Translations under genes and position numbers: made by a program
Source of the DNA: Nocardiopsis sp. N85
GTDB lineage: Bacteria > Actinomycetota > Actinomycetes > Streptosporangiales > Streptosporangiaceae
Assembly (NCBI RefSeq): GCF_028882275.1
Contig: NZ_JARBUT010000023.1
Span: 1 to 64,000, forward strand
Direction of reading: 5' to 3'
DNA length: 64,000 nt
The notes under the pieces: generated by a model
Told to the model about the DNA's origin: nothing
The model's database searches: none
The model's input: the letters and a program-made list of their open reading frames with translations, nothing else
Shown: one piece after another, positions 1 to 9,017 of the stretch
Layout of the letters: each line of letters opens with the position of its first letter
Numbering within the stretch: the first letter of the stretch is position 1

Positions 1-135
1 TGCTCACTCCGTGTGGCGGCTTCACAGAGATTGGATCAGAGCCAAACACACTGGCCATTGACACAGGAGATCCTTCGCCTCGCACGGGAGGAGTTCCCGG
101 ACTTCGAGGACGTGATCGACCGGATGTGCCGGTGA
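1..135 (+). CDS. C-terminal end of a hypothetical protein (cut by window edge)
   Basis: Frame 1 is open from the window edge to a TGA at 133-135. It reads about 44 residues ending in an acidic, helix-like tail (LTQEILRLAREEFPDF, then EDVIDRMCR). The composition looks like real coding sequence, not a shadow frame. The start and most of the protein lie outside the window, so no function can be given. It could also be the tail of a degraded gene. Confidence 0.4.
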   Translation, partial: CSLRVAASQRLDQSQTHWPLTQEILRLAREEFPDFEDVIDRMCR

Positions 136-514
136 GCCGACCGTCCCGTGTGCCCGGCGGTCCGGGCGGGAGCCCCGCGCGCAGACCCGCCTGTGCGTGA
201 GGGCGGCCGGGTCTTCCGGGGGAGTCCGGCGGCGGGACGGCCCCCATCGGCCCCTCGGCACGGATCGGCGGCGCCGGTGCGCCGTGCGTGGTGGTGGTCG
301 TCGTTCACCGGTGGACCAGGGCCCGTGACCGGGCCGGAAGGCCGGACCTCGGCGTCCGGGCGCCGGTCACGAGGACGGGGCGGGGGATCGCCCGTGTCGT
401 GCACCGCCCGAGCACGGTCCGCAGAAGAGGATGGCCGTATCGCCGAGGCGTCGGCTCTCCTGGACGGCCGATGCGGCGGCACCACCCGATCCGTCGCTGT
501 GAAACGGAGAGCCC
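136..514. other. Intergenic stretch, no gene recognised
   Basis: The open frames here on both strands are arginine/proline-rich shadows with no family resemblance. The last bases carry the ribosome binding site (ACGGAGAGCCC) of the gene starting at 515. I see no clear terminator or promoter. Confidence 0.5.
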
Positions 515-1420
515 ATGACGGCCGCCAGGGCCCTGCTCGCCTCCACGCTCGCCTTCGCCCTCGCCTCCGCGCTCGTCTCCACCGCGTGGGGCGCCGCTCC
601 CGCGGCGGCGGAGGACGCGCCCTCGCCCACGTACCGGCACAACACCTTCGAACGCCTGCCCGCGGGCAGCGTCTACTCCCTGGAGGAATGGGAGAAGGAC
701 GGGTGGTCCGCCGCCCGTGGCGTGGGCCTGGACGAGCACACCGTCATCGACGACTCGGTACCCGCCCGTGGAGGCGAGAAGTCGCTGCGCGTGTTCTACC
801 CCGCGGGGAAGATCGGCCCTCGGGAATCCGGCGCTTTGGCGCGGTTCCGGCTCGCCCCCGGGCGTGAGTACCACCTGTCCTTCTGGGCCCGCTTCAGCGA
901 GGACTTCAGCTGGGGGACCACCTCGTTCGGCGGAAAACTGGGGTTCGGACTGACCGGGGGCAGGGGCTGCTCGGGCGGGCAGGTCTGCGACGGCGAGAAC
1001 GGTTACAGCTCACGCGTGGTCTGGGGCCGCGACGGCCAGGCGGCGCTGTACTACTACCACATGGACAAGAAGGGAGAATACGGCGACCGACTGCCCCTGC
1101 GCGCCGACGGCGACGACATCCACCACCCCCGGGGCGAGTGGGTGCACATCGCACAGCGGCTCCGGGTCAACACGGTGGCCGACGGTCGCGCCGTTCCCGA
1201 CGGGGAGATCGAGGCCTTCTACAACGGAGAGTCCGCCGCGCTGGTCACCGGCCTGCGTCTGGTGACCAACGACGATCTGGTGGACGGCGCACCCCTCTCC
1301 ACCTTCTTCGGCGGTTCCACCGAGGGGTTCGCCCCGGCCAACGACGGCTACATCTGGTACGACGACCTGAAGGTGTCCACCTCGCGCGCCGACATCTGCG
1401 AGCTCGGCGGCTGCCTGTGA
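515..1420 (+). CDS. Secreted polysaccharide lyase-like protein (PL14-type fold)
   Basis: 301 aa. Residues 1-32 form a Sec signal peptide (hydrophobic Ala/Leu core, cleavage near AAAEDA), so the protein is exported. The rest is a jelly-roll-like domain: an early segment with TFERLPAGSVY, a central YYYHMDKKGEYGD stretch and a late IWYDDLKV strand. This pattern resembles the polysaccharide lyase 14 / alginate-lyase-like family, which cleaves uronic-acid polysaccharides by beta-elimination. The substrate cannot be told from sequence. Four cysteines (two mid-protein, two near the C-terminus) could form disulfides outside the cell. The ATG is preceded by GGAG at good spacing. It stands alone with no sugar-transport neighbours. 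Confidence 0.7.
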   Translation: MTAARALLASTLAFALASALVSTAWGAAPAAAEDAPSPTYRHNTFERLPAGSVYSLEEWEKDGWSAARGVGLDEHTVIDDSVPARGGEKSLRVFYPAGKIGPRESGALARFRLAPGREYHLSFWARFSEDFSWGTTSFGGKLGFGLTGGRGCSGGQVCDGENGYSSRVVWGRDGQAALYYYHMDKKGEYGDRLPLRADGDDIHHPRGEWVHIAQRLRVNTVADGRAVPDGEIEAFYNGESAALVTGLRLVTNDDLVDGAPLSTFFGGSTEGFAPANDGYIWYDDLKVSTSRADICELGGCL

Positions 1421-1721
1421 CGGCCCGGCGGTGCCCCGCTTCCGCCGGCGGTGACCGCGTGCGGGCCGACCGCGCTCCGGCGCCCCGCTCGCCCGTCCGG
1501 GCCACCGCACCGCCGGTGGGACGCGCCCACCGAGGCGGTGCCCGCTCCGGGGAGTCGATGTCGTGGCACGTCCCGGATCGCGGGTCGCACGGGGAGCGGC
1601 CTCTGCCGGGAGAGGCTTCGAGGGCCTCCGCGCCGGGCCGGTCGTGATGGCCTCCGGGCGGGCGTGACGCGCGGCACCCGACGCGCCGGCTATCGGAGGC
1701 GTGGGCGGGTAGGCGTCGGGC
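1421..1721. other. Intergenic stretch, no gene recognised
   Basis: Nothing with coding or repeat character was found. The frames on both strands here are Arg/Pro/Gly-rich shadows. It separates two unrelated plus-strand genes. Confidence 0.45.
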
Positions 1722-2792
1722 ATGGTCTTCGTTTCACTTCTGGGTCTGTTGATCGTGGTGTCGGCCGTCTGTGACGCCGCCGCCACCGTGCTCCATCCGG
1801 ACGCCGAAGGGCTGGTGGCCGGTCGGGTCCGCAAGGTGGTGTGGCGCTCCGTGGCCGTGGCGGGCGCGCGCCTGCCCCGGGTGGAGAGGCGGGTGCTCGC
1901 CCTGGCCGGACCGCTGATCGTGGCCTCGACCTTCCTGGTCTGGATCACCCTGCTCATCCTCGGCCTGGCCTTGGCCGTGTGGCCGATGCTGGAGGAGGGC
2001 TTCGAGATCCAGACGGACATGGGTCCCGCCGGCTTCGCCGACGCCCTCTACTTCGCGGGCGGCACGATCACCGTCCTGGGCTACGGCGACCTCACCCCGC
2101 TCACGGTCTCCGGTCAGGCGGTCTCACTGGTGGGCGCGGCGGTCGGCTTCACCCTGTTCACCGGGATGGCGACCTACGCCATCGAGGTCATCGGTGGTGT
2201 GTCCACGCGCAACCGGTTCGCGCTCTCGGTCCACGACGACACACGCGACCGGGGCGGCGTCACCATGTTCGCGGAGCACCTGTCCGACGGCGGCGCCTCC
2301 GACACCCGCACGCAGTGCCGGGACTGGGCGGCGGTCCTACGCGAGGTGGACGAGCTGGTGCACCGGTACCCGCTGGTGGCGTTCACCTACCGGTCCCGTC
2401 GGGACGAGTACGACCCCGAGCCCGCGCTGCGCCACATGGCCGAGGCGACGGTGGCCGCGCTCGTGGCGAGCGGTCACGAGCCCTCGCTGCGCACGTCGGC
2501 CCAGACGCTGGACCTGGCGCTGACCCGCCTGCAACGGACGATCGCCGACACCTACCTGACCGGTGAGGTCGTCCGCCGACTGCGGGATCCCCGGCCGGAC
2601 GACCACGACCGCCGGGCGGTGGAGGAGGTGGAGCGCATGCTCGCGGCCGGCCTCGACGACACCGGCGGCGCGCCCGTGGAGGGTGGACGGGAGGCGGTGG
2701 CCGAGACGGTCCACCGCTGCCGGGTCTTCCTGGACGGCCTGCACGCCTGGGCGCGCTCCGAGGCACCCCCGTACGAGTGGGACGCGCGTTGA
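1722..2792 (+). CDS. Two-pore-helix type potassium channel family protein
   Basis: 356 aa membrane protein. Hydrophobic segments lie at about residues 3-20, 60-92 and 128-155. Between the last two is the pore loop TITVLGYGDLTP, a variant of the potassium selectivity filter TVGYGD, so this is an Ion_trans_2-type K+ channel of the plasma membrane. A cytosolic C-terminal half of about 190 residues is acidic and helical and has no recognised regulatory (RCK) motif. The filter carries Leu-Gly before Tyr, as in several actinobacterial channels. The ATG has only a weak upstream ribosome binding site, so the exact start is less certain. It stands alone. Confidence 0.8.
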   Translation: MVFVSLLGLLIVVSAVCDAAATVLHPDAEGLVAGRVRKVVWRSVAVAGARLPRVERRVLALAGPLIVASTFLVWITLLILGLALAVWPMLEEGFEIQTDMGPAGFADALYFAGGTITVLGYGDLTPLTVSGQAVSLVGAAVGFTLFTGMATYAIEVIGGVSTRNRFALSVHDDTRDRGGVTMFAEHLSDGGASDTRTQCRDWAAVLREVDELVHRYPLVAFTYRSRRDEYDPEPALRHMAEATVAALVASGHEPSLRTSAQTLDLALTRLQRTIADTYLTGEVVRRLRDPRPDDHDRRAVEEVERMLAAGLDDTGGAPVEGGREAVAETVHRCRVFLDGLHAWARSEAPPYEWDAR

Positions 2793-2951
2793 CGGTGACC
2801 CGGCCGAGCGGTTGCGAGGCGTCGCGTTCGCCGGGCCGGGTCGTGCCCGCCCCGGCCGGTGCGTCGATCACGGCCGCCGGCGCTCGTCGCCGTCGCGTTC
2901 CGGGACACCGCTGCGGGTGGACGCGGTGCCCCGGGCGGGGCGGCTTCGACC

Positions 2952-3734
2952 TCAGGGTCGCGCCTGCTCCGGCAGGGTGAGGATCTCCGCTCCGTCGTCG
3001 GTGATGGCGATCGTGTGCTCGCTGTGCGCCGTACGGCAGCCCGTCGCGCTCCGGAGCGTCCACCCGTCGGCGTCGGTGACGAGTTCGGCGGTGTCCGCCA
3101 TGACCCACGGCTCCAGTGCCAGCAGCAGCCCGGGGCGCAGTCTGTACCCACGGCCGGGCCGTCCGGTGTTGGCGACGTGCGGGTCCTGGTGCATCGTCGA
3201 TCCGATGCCGTGGCCTCCGAACTCGGTGTTGATCGGGTACCCCGCCTCGGTGAGGACCGTGCCGATGGCGTGGGAGATATCGCCGACGCGGGCCCCGGGT
3301 TCGGCGGCGGCGATCCCCGCGGCCAGCGCGCGCTCGGTCGCGCTGATCATCGCGACGCTCTCCGAGGGCTTGGAGTCGCCCACGATGAAGCTGATGGCGG
3401 AGTCCGCGGCGATCCCGCCTTGGGAGACGGCGAGGTCGAGCGTCAGCAGATCGCCGTCGGCGAGCGTGTAGTCGTACGGCCGCCCGTGGAGCACGGCGTC
3501 GTTGACGGCCGTGCAGATGTAGTGGCCGAACGGCCCGCGTCCGAAGGAGGGCGCGTAGTCGACGTAGCAGGACCGTGCGCCGGCCTCGATGATCATGGCC
3601 TTGGCCCACCGGTCGATGTCCAGGAGGTTCGTGCCGACCGTGCCACGTCTCCTCAGCGTCTGGAGGATGTCGGCGACCAGTGCGCCCGCCTCCTTCGCTC
3701 GGGCCAGTTTGGCGGGGTTCAGGATCTCGATCAT
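2952..3734 (-). CDS. map: Methionine aminopeptidase, type I
   Basis: 260 aa, the usual length of a bacterial type I enzyme. It removes the N-terminal Met from nascent proteins in the cytosol. The five metal ligands of the family are visible in order: Asp in LLTLDLAV, Asp in IAADSAIS, His in GGHGIG, Glu in LALEPW and Glu in SEHTIA. The catalytic His is in PFGHYICT. The start ATG follows GAGGAAGG. It stands alone rather than beside secY/adk/infA, so it is likely a second map paralogue. The AT-richer stretch just upstream (3755-3780) probably holds its promoter. Confidence 0.9.
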   Translation of the reverse strand: MIEILNPAKLARAKEAGALVADILQTLRRRGTVGTNLLDIDRWAKAMIIEAGARSCYVDYAPSFGRGPFGHYICTAVNDAVLHGRPYDYTLADGDLLTLDLAVSQGGIAADSAISFIVGDSKPSESVAMISATERALAAGIAAAEPGARVGDISHAIGTVLTEAGYPINTEFGGHGIGSTMHQDPHVANTGRPGRGYRLRPGLLLALEPWVMADTAELVTDADGWTLRSATGCRTAHSEHTIAITDDGAEILTLPEQARP

Positions 3735-3785
3735 GCGACGCCTTCCTCATGCAACCAATAACTATACCGTCCATACTATCCCGTT

Positions 3786-3809
3786 GTCGGAGTCGGAGTC
3801 GGAGTCGGT
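3786..3809. repeat. Short tandem repeat, GTCGGA x3 plus a variant copy
   Basis: Three perfect head-to-tail GTCGGA hexamers are followed by GTCGGT, lying between the divergent promoter regions of map and the PEP-mutase-family gene. No function is evident. Such hexamers are prone to slippage. Confidence 0.6.
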
Positions 3810-4013
3810 GCCGTGGCCCGGCCGCCGTTCGCTCCCGTGGGGGTCGGGCCCGGACGGCGCCTCGGCGTCCTCCCGCGTCGGCCTCGGGGCGGCGACCGCC
3901 GTGGGCCGCGAATGTCCTCGGCCGCGGGGGCGCGCGGGGACGTCGACGATCACGGGCTCCCGTCGTCGGGCACCTCTACGATGGGCGGTATCCACTCGAA
4001 GGAGGGTCCACCG

Positions 4014-4766
4014 ATGACGTTCGCCGACCTCCACCGCCCCGGCCACCCGTTCGTGCTGCCCAACGCGTGGGACCTCGCCTCGGCCGGGCTGCTCGCCCGA
4101 CAGGACTTCCCCGCGATCGGCACCACGAGTCTGGGGGTCGCGGCCGCGCACGGCCTGGTCGACGGCTCCCGCGCCGCGCGGGAGGCCACGACCCGCCTCG
4201 CCCACGACATCACCGCCGCGCGGCTGGGCCGCTACGTGACCGTGGACATCGAGGACGGGTTCTCCGACGATCCGACCGCCGTCGCCGAGTTCGTCGTCGG
4301 CCTGGGCGTCGACGGGGTGAACATCGAGGACAGCACGCGCGGCGAACTCATCGCCCCGGATCTGGCCGCCCGGAAGATCGTCGCGATCAAGACCGCCGCC
4401 CCGACCGTGTTCGTCAACGCCCGCACCGACGTCCACTGGCTCGGCGGCAGCGACCTCCACGCCGCGCTCGACCGCCTCTCGGCCTACGCCGACGCCGGCG
4501 CGGACGGCGTGTTCCTGCCCGGCACCGCCGACCCGGGGGTCATCGAGGCCGTCGCCCTCGGGATCGCCCGGCCCCTCAACGTCCTCGCCACCCCGGCCCT
4601 CACCCGCCGTCGGCTCGGGAACCTGGGGGTCGCCCGCATCAGCACGGGCTCCCTGCTGTACCGGTCCGCCCTCGAACGTACCCTCGACACCGCCCTGGCC
4701 GTTCGCGACGGGCGCCCGTTCCCACCGGCGATCCCCTACGGCGAGGTCCAGGACCTCGCCGAGTGA
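4014..4766 (+). CDS. Isocitrate lyase / PEP phosphonomutase family protein
   Basis: 250 aa, a TIM-barrel of the PEP mutase/isocitrate lyase superfamily, which makes or breaks C-C or C-P bonds next to a carboxylate. Family marks are the early LPNAWD, the VTVDIEDGF metal-binding strand, GVNIEDS, and NARTD. The ATG at 4014 follows AAGGAGG at ideal spacing. A longer upstream frame is Arg-rich and unlikely to be translated. The typical catalytic KKCGH loop of isocitrate lyase is absent, so it is not a glyoxylate-cycle enzyme. 2-methylisocitrate-lyase-like or oxaloacetase activity is possible. The substrate is unknown. It is a single gene followed by a strong shared terminator. Confidence 0.8.
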   Translation: MTFADLHRPGHPFVLPNAWDLASAGLLARQDFPAIGTTSLGVAAAHGLVDGSRAAREATTRLAHDITAARLGRYVTVDIEDGFSDDPTAVAEFVVGLGVDGVNIEDSTRGELIAPDLAARKIVAIKTAAPTVFVNARTDVHWLGGSDLHAALDRLSAYADAGADGVFLPGTADPGVIEAVALGIARPLNVLATPALTRRRLGNLGVARISTGSLLYRSALERTLDTALAVRDGRPFPPAIPYGEVQDLAE

Positions 4767-4945
4767 CCGCTCGCCCCGGTCAGGGGCCGCGCGTCCGGAA
4801 CGAGTCCATCAACGGGACGCGCGGGGGCCCGGAACGCCGTGGTGCGGGAGTCGCGCGAGGTCCTCGTCGGCCGGCGGGCCCCCGGCAGGACCCCCGCTGG
4901 TGACGCCGAGGAGTCCGCGGCGCGATCCGGTGGGGGGACGGCCCT

Positions 4946-4982
4946 CCCCGGGACACGGCCCCGGGAGGGCCGTGTCCCGGGG
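4946..4982. terminator. Perfect 16-bp hairpin, bidirectional terminator
   Basis: Arms 4946-4961 and 4967-4982 pair perfectly around a 5-nt loop. It lies between the convergent PEP-mutase-family and L,D-transpeptidase genes, 8 bases from the latter's stop, and can serve both. Confidence 0.75.
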
Positions 4983-4989
4983 GAGTCAC

Positions 4990-6264
4990 CTACTCCCCGC
5001 CGTGGGGGGAGCGCGGCGGGTTGGCGCCGTCGGTGACCTGGGGCTCGCCGGTGGCGCTCTCGGAGAGCCACTCGTCCCAGCTCAGCTGCCAGTAACCCCA
5101 GCCGTTGTACCACTCCTTGACACGGTCGGTACCGGTGGTCTCCACGATGTCGCCGGCCAGCGTGTTCTCGAAGAACCACTCGGCGTCGTCCAACCGCATG
5201 TTGGTGCACCCGTTGGAGGTGTTGGCGCTGCCGATGTTGGTGTTGTAGGACGCCTCGTGGAAGAACTCGCCGCTGTTGGAGGTGCGGATCGCGTACCGCA
5301 CCGTGGTGCTGTACCCGTCGCGTCCCGCGGGCAGGTCCACGGTGTCGGAGTCCATGAGCAGCGTCTCGTACCGCTCCATGAGCACGTGGAGGCCGCTGCT
5401 GGTGGTGGAGAAGTTCGAGGTCCCGTCGCCGTTGCTCACCGGGATGGTGCGCACCTCCTCCCCGTCGATCGTCACCACGGCCTCGTGGTCGGGCACGTTC
5501 ATGTCGACCAACAGCTCGCGGCCGACCTCGAACCGCAGGTGGCGATCCTGCACGCCGTAGACGCCGTCGGAGGCCTCCACCCCGGCCAGCCGCAGTTCGA
5601 CGGCCACCTCCTGGTAGGGCTCCCAGCGCTCCTCCGTGCGGAAGGCGGCCGTCTTGTCGTCGAGCCACCGCCACGAGCCGGCCACGCCCTGCTCGGAGAC
5701 GACCTTCATGGAGTTCTCCACGGCGGCCTTGTTCGTGACCGGCAGGTCGAACCCGACGACGATCGGCATGCCCACGCCCACGGTGTCGCCGGAGGTGGGG
5801 TGGTTGTAGGCCACCTCCAGGCGCTGCCCCGGCACCGCCGCCTCGGTGGTGAACTCGTGGACCAGCTCGCTGGTGCCACCCGCTCCGTCCTCGGCGGTGG
5901 CCGTCACCGTGACCTGCGCACCCGGCGCCAGGTTCCAGTCACTGGTCCACTCGGTGCCCTCCTCGTTGAGGGTCCCGGTCATCTCGAAGGGGGAGACGTC
6001 CTCCTCGGCCTGGTCGGGCACCACCTGGTCGACCACGACCTCGGAGATCGCGCCGTCCTCCGTGCTCACCGTGATCGGTGTGTTGGGCGCGACGGCCTCG
6101 GTCCCGTTCTCCGGGGTGATGGTGAGCACCGCGGAATCGGCGTCGGGCACCGGCTCACCGGCCGGTCCGTCGCCTCCCTCGGAGGTGCAGGCGGTCACCG
6201 CGAGTGCCAGTACCACCAGTCCGATGCCGTATCGGCGCGGTACCGATCGGGGGATCGTGCCCAT
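4990..6264 (-). CDS. L,D-transpeptidase lipoprotein with Ig-like domains (Ldt)
   Basis: 424 aa. The ATG at 6264 follows GAGGAA. The N-terminus is a lipoprotein signal ending in VTAC, so the enzyme is anchored on the outer face of the membrane. Residues of about 40-150 and 150-260 look like two Ig-like (Big_10-type) domains rich in beta strands. The YkuD catalytic domain follows, with the conserved HEASYN and SNGCTNM motifs (catalytic Cys and His), then a Trp-rich C-terminal tail. Family members make 3-3 peptidoglycan cross-links and resist most penicillins but not carbapenems. It is very like mycobacterial LdtMt2-type proteins in layout. It stands alone, sharing a terminator with the convergent gene. 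Confidence 0.92.
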   Translation of the reverse strand: MGTIPRSVPRRYGIGLVVLALAVTACTSEGGDGPAGEPVPDADSAVLTITPENGTEAVAPNTPITVSTEDGAISEVVVDQVVPDQAEEDVSPFEMTGTLNEEGTEWTSDWNLAPGAQVTVTATAEDGAGGTSELVHEFTTEAAVPGQRLEVAYNHPTSGDTVGVGMPIVVGFDLPVTNKAAVENSMKVVSEQGVAGSWRWLDDKTAAFRTEERWEPYQEVAVELRLAGVEASDGVYGVQDRHLRFEVGRELLVDMNVPDHEAVVTIDGEEVRTIPVSNGDGTSNFSTTSSGLHVLMERYETLLMDSDTVDLPAGRDGYSTTVRYAIRTSNSGEFFHEASYNTNIGSANTSNGCTNMRLDDAEWFFENTLAGDIVETTGTDRVKEWYNGWGYWQLSWDEWLSESATGEPQVTDGANPPRSPHGGE

Positions 6265-6458
6265 CACGTCGGGTTCCTCATTTCGTCCGGAACGCCTTGT
6301 TCCTCTGGCTTTTATGACTCCCATCGTTGGAGAAGGGTTCGCGCGTTCCACGCATTCATGGACATATTTCGCCGATCCGACGGGCGTTCCCGGGCCTCAC
6401 GGCGGGAACGGGCAGGGGCACGGAGGAGGTGGGCCACGCCGACGCGGAGCACAGGGGG

Positions 6459-7452
6459 ATGACGGCCTGGGAGGTCGACGTGCCGGGACCGATCGAGGGC
6501 GGGCCCCGGCGGCGGGTGCGCCGCGCCGTGCCCTCGCCCGGCCCCGGCGAACCCCTGGTGAGAGTGCTCGCCTGCGGGGTGTGCCGGACCGACCCGCACG
6601 TCGTCGAGGGCGGTCTCCCCGTCCACCGGCCGCGGGTGGTGCCCGGACACGGGGTCGTCGCGGTGGGGGAGGGCGTCACCGGGCCCGCCGTGGGGGCGAC
6701 GGTCGGGGTGGCCTGGTCGCGGCACACCTGCGGCCGCTGCCGGCTCCGCGTGCGCGGCGACGAGAACCCGTGTCCCGGATCCCGCCACACCGACCGGGAG
6801 CCGACAGCGGTCACGCCGAGTACACCGTGGTCCCCGCCGCCCACGACCATTCCCTGCCCGCCGGCCACGAGCACCGCGACCTCGCCCCGCTGCCGTGCGC
6901 GGGCATCATCGGATACCGCGCTCTGCGGCGGGCGTTCCCGCCGGAGGGCGGCAGGCTCGGCGTGTACGGGTTCGGCGGCAGCGCCCACCCGGCCGCGCAG
7001 GTCGCGCGCCGGCCCGGGGCGCCCGCGTCCACGTGCTCACGCGGGGCGAACGGGCCCGGCGGCCGGCACCGGAACCGGGAGCGGCCTCCGCCCGCGGAGC
7101 GCGCGAACCCCCTCCCGAACCTCTGGACGCCGCGATCCTCTCCGCGCCCGTCGGGGGACCCGGTCCCGGTGGCGTCGGCCGCCCTGGACCGGGGCGGGGT
7201 GCTGTCGCCGGCGGGCATCCACCTCGGCGACGTCCCGCCGCTGAACCACCGCGATCACCTGTTCCAGGAGCGCGAACCGCGCGGCGTCACCCCGACACCC
7301 GCACCGACGCCCGCGCCTCCCCGGCGATCGCCGAGACGGTCCCGTTGTCGGTGACCACCGCCGTGTACCCGTGGGAGGAGGCGCCGCGGGCACTGGAGGA
7401 TCTCAAGGCGGGCCGTTCCGCGGGCGCCGCCGTCCTGGTCACCGGGGCCTGA
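6459..7452 (+). pseudogene. Zinc-dependent alcohol dehydrogenase, broken by several frameshifts
   Basis: Pieces of one family protein (zinc-binding alcohol dehydrogenase of about 330 aa) follow in order but in changing frames. From 6459 to about 6810 come the catalytic zinc region (ACGVCRTD, PGHGVV) and structural cysteines. From about 6810 to 7020 comes AEYTVVPA, CAGIIGYRAL and the Rossmann GVYGFGGSAH. Then HVLTRGERARR and LDAAILSAPVG lie in a third frame, AGIHLGDVPPLN and HLFQERE again in the second, and the end (ALEDLKAGRSAGAAVLVTGA) in the third. At least four frame changes are needed, so no functional enzyme can be made. The first part begins ATGACGGCCTGG after a weak ribosome binding site. 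Sequencing error could explain one shift but hardly four. Confidence 0.85.
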
Positions 7453-7609
7453 GACGTCGGTCCGCCACGCGGGACCGTCGCCTTCCCCGACGAATCTCAG
7501 CGGCTCCGACCTGGGCTGAGGCCGATTCCGTCGCCACGACCGGGATTGGACGTCGGGACCGGGGGTAGGCGGAGGTCACCATCGACACCGACGACCTCGG
7601 GAGGTTCTC

Positions 7610-7798
7610 ATGTCGGCCACCATCGCGGCCGTCCTTTTCGGTCTGGCCCTGCTGTTCGAGCTGATCGGCTTCGGTATCGCCGGGCTCCTGACCCCCACCA
7701 CGCTGGCCCTCGCCGGGCTGATCTTCCTCGCCCTGCACCTGGCCGGCTACGGCTCCGCCACCGGCGGACGCCGCTCCTGGCGGGGCGCTCGCCGTTGA
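7610..7798 (+). CDS. Small two-helix membrane protein
   Basis: 62 aa. There are two hydrophobic stretches (residues 4-26 and 28-47), then a basic tail ending RRSWRGARR, so it is probably an inner-membrane mini-protein with its tail in the cytosol. GGGAGGTTCTC sits at ribosome-binding distance before the ATG. No family is recognised. It is flanked by the broken dehydrogenase and a hairpin terminator. Confidence 0.6.
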   Translation: MSATIAAVLFGLALLFELIGFGIAGLLTPTTLALAGLIFLALHLAGYGSATGGRRSWRGARR

Positions 7799-7802
7799 CC
7801 GC

Positions 7803-7834
7803 CGGCCCGGCCGCCGACACGGGCGGCCGGGCCG
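7803..7834. terminator. GC hairpin between convergent genes
   Basis: A 13-bp perfect stem (7803-7815 with 7822-7834) with a 6-nt loop sits just after the small membrane protein and before the end of the DUF305 gene. It can end both transcripts. Confidence 0.65.
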
Positions 7835-7854
7835 TGGGGCGTCGGCCCCCGTCG

Positions 7855-8478
7855 CTAGGAGGTCGGGCCCGCTTCGGGGTCGAGCATCCCGCGCATCTCC
7901 TCGATCTCCGCCTCCTGGGCGTCCACGATCTCCTGGGCCAGCTCGCGGGCCTCGGCGTCGACCCCGTCGGCGATCTCGGCCTCGGCCATCGCCACCGCGC
8001 CCTCGTGGTGCTCGATCATGTACTCCAGGAACAGCCGGTCGAACTCCTCGCCCTCGGCCGACTCCAGTTCGTCCATCTGCTCCTCGGAGAGCATGCCCTC
8101 CATCATGTTCCCGTGGTCCATGTCCATGTGCGGCCCGGACTCGTCCATGTGCGGCCCGGACTCGACGCCCCAGGACTCCAACATCCCGTTCATCCGCTCG
8201 ATCTCGGGCCCCTGGGCGTCGCGGATCCGTTCGGCCAGATCCGCCACCTCGTCGCCGGCGCGGGTCTCGGCCAGGTCGGCCATGACGACCGCCTGCTCGT
8301 GGTGCGGGATCATCATCCGCGCGAAGCGCACGTCGGCGTCGTTGAACTCCGCCGTGCTCTGCTCGGCGGTGGGCGTCTCGGACGTCTCCGGTGCCTCCGG
8401 GGCACCGCAGGCGGTCAGGGCGAAGGCGGTGATCAGGGTGGCCGCGGTGCCGGTCAGGGCACGCTCGAAGAAGGTCAT
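7855..8478 (-). CDS. DUF305 lipoprotein (metal-linked, Met/His-rich)
   Basis: 207 aa. The N-terminus is a lipoprotein signal ending in LTAC, so the protein sits on the cell surface. It then has two ferritin-like DUF305 repeats, each with a His-His pair (MMIPHHEQAV and YMIEHHEGAV). The linker between them is packed with Met, His and Asp, as in copper-binding proteins. DUF305 proteins are often found in copper-resistance loci. A role in binding copper outside the cell is inferred, not shown. The ATG at 8478 follows GAGG. It lies downstream of the DUF6153 gene in the same direction, probably co-transcribed across a gap of about 90 bases. Confidence 0.85.
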   Translation of the reverse strand: MTFFERALTGTAATLITAFALTACGAPEAPETSETPTAEQSTAEFNDADVRFARMMIPHHEQAVVMADLAETRAGDEVADLAERIRDAQGPEIERMNGMLESWGVESGPHMDESGPHMDMDHGNMMEGMLSEEQMDELESAEGEEFDRLFLEYMIEHHEGAVAMAEAEIADGVDAEARELAQEIVDAQEAEIEEMRGMLDPEAGPTS

Positions 8479-8571
8479 GTCGACCTCGAATCCTCTCGAT
8501 ACGGGTGCTTTCCGTGGGTGGTGAGAGGCGGACACCACGGGCTCGAACGATCCCCGGTGTCCGCGCGGATC

Positions 8572-8994
8572 CTATATACGGAGCACTTGGAGCTCGGAGA
8601 GGCAGGGCCGGTTCCCGGCCCTCACCGAGGGCGGGTCGCCGCGACGCAGGACGGGCACCGCGATGGCCGGAGCGGGTTCGGGCCAGGACGCGAACGCCGT
8701 GACGTAGAGCCCGGACAGCGGCAGGCCGGGACCCTTCATCGCCGGACACACCGACGAGGGGTCCAGTTCCGGGAGGGCTCCCGAGGTGGTCTCTGCGGTA
8801 GGGGCGACCGGTTCCACGGTCGCGCCGGAGACCGCGTGTCCGCCGCCCGCGTGCGCGGCCGAGGCGTCTTCGCCGTGGGCGGCGTGGCCGAGCGTGTGCA
8901 TCGTCCCGAAACCCAGCAGCAGCACCGTGAGCAGGAGCGCCCGCACCCACGGGGGGATCCCCGGGATGTGTCGTCGCTGCGTCGTCACGGTCAC
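8572..8994 (-). CDS. DUF6153-like membrane-anchored protein
   Basis: 140 aa. One N-terminal membrane segment (residues 18-36) is followed by a His-rich stretch (HTLGHAAHG, AHAGGGHAV) and an outside domain with two cysteines. Composition and position next to a DUF305 lipoprotein match the actinobacterial DUF6153 family. The function is unknown. His-rich ends and the DUF305 partner suggest metal (copper) handling outside the cell. GTG/ATG choice: the ATG at 8994 is followed directly by the basic N-terminus expected before a membrane helix. Confidence 0.6.
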   Translation of the reverse strand: MTVTTQRRHIPGIPPWVRALLLTVLLLGFGTMHTLGHAAHGEDASAAHAGGGHAVSGATVEPVAPTAETTSGALPELDPSSVCPAMKGPGLPLSGLYVTAFASWPEPAPAIAVPVLRRGDPPSVRAGNRPCLSELQVLRI

Positions 8995-9017
8995 GACGCC
9001 AGTCTATGTTCCTCAAC

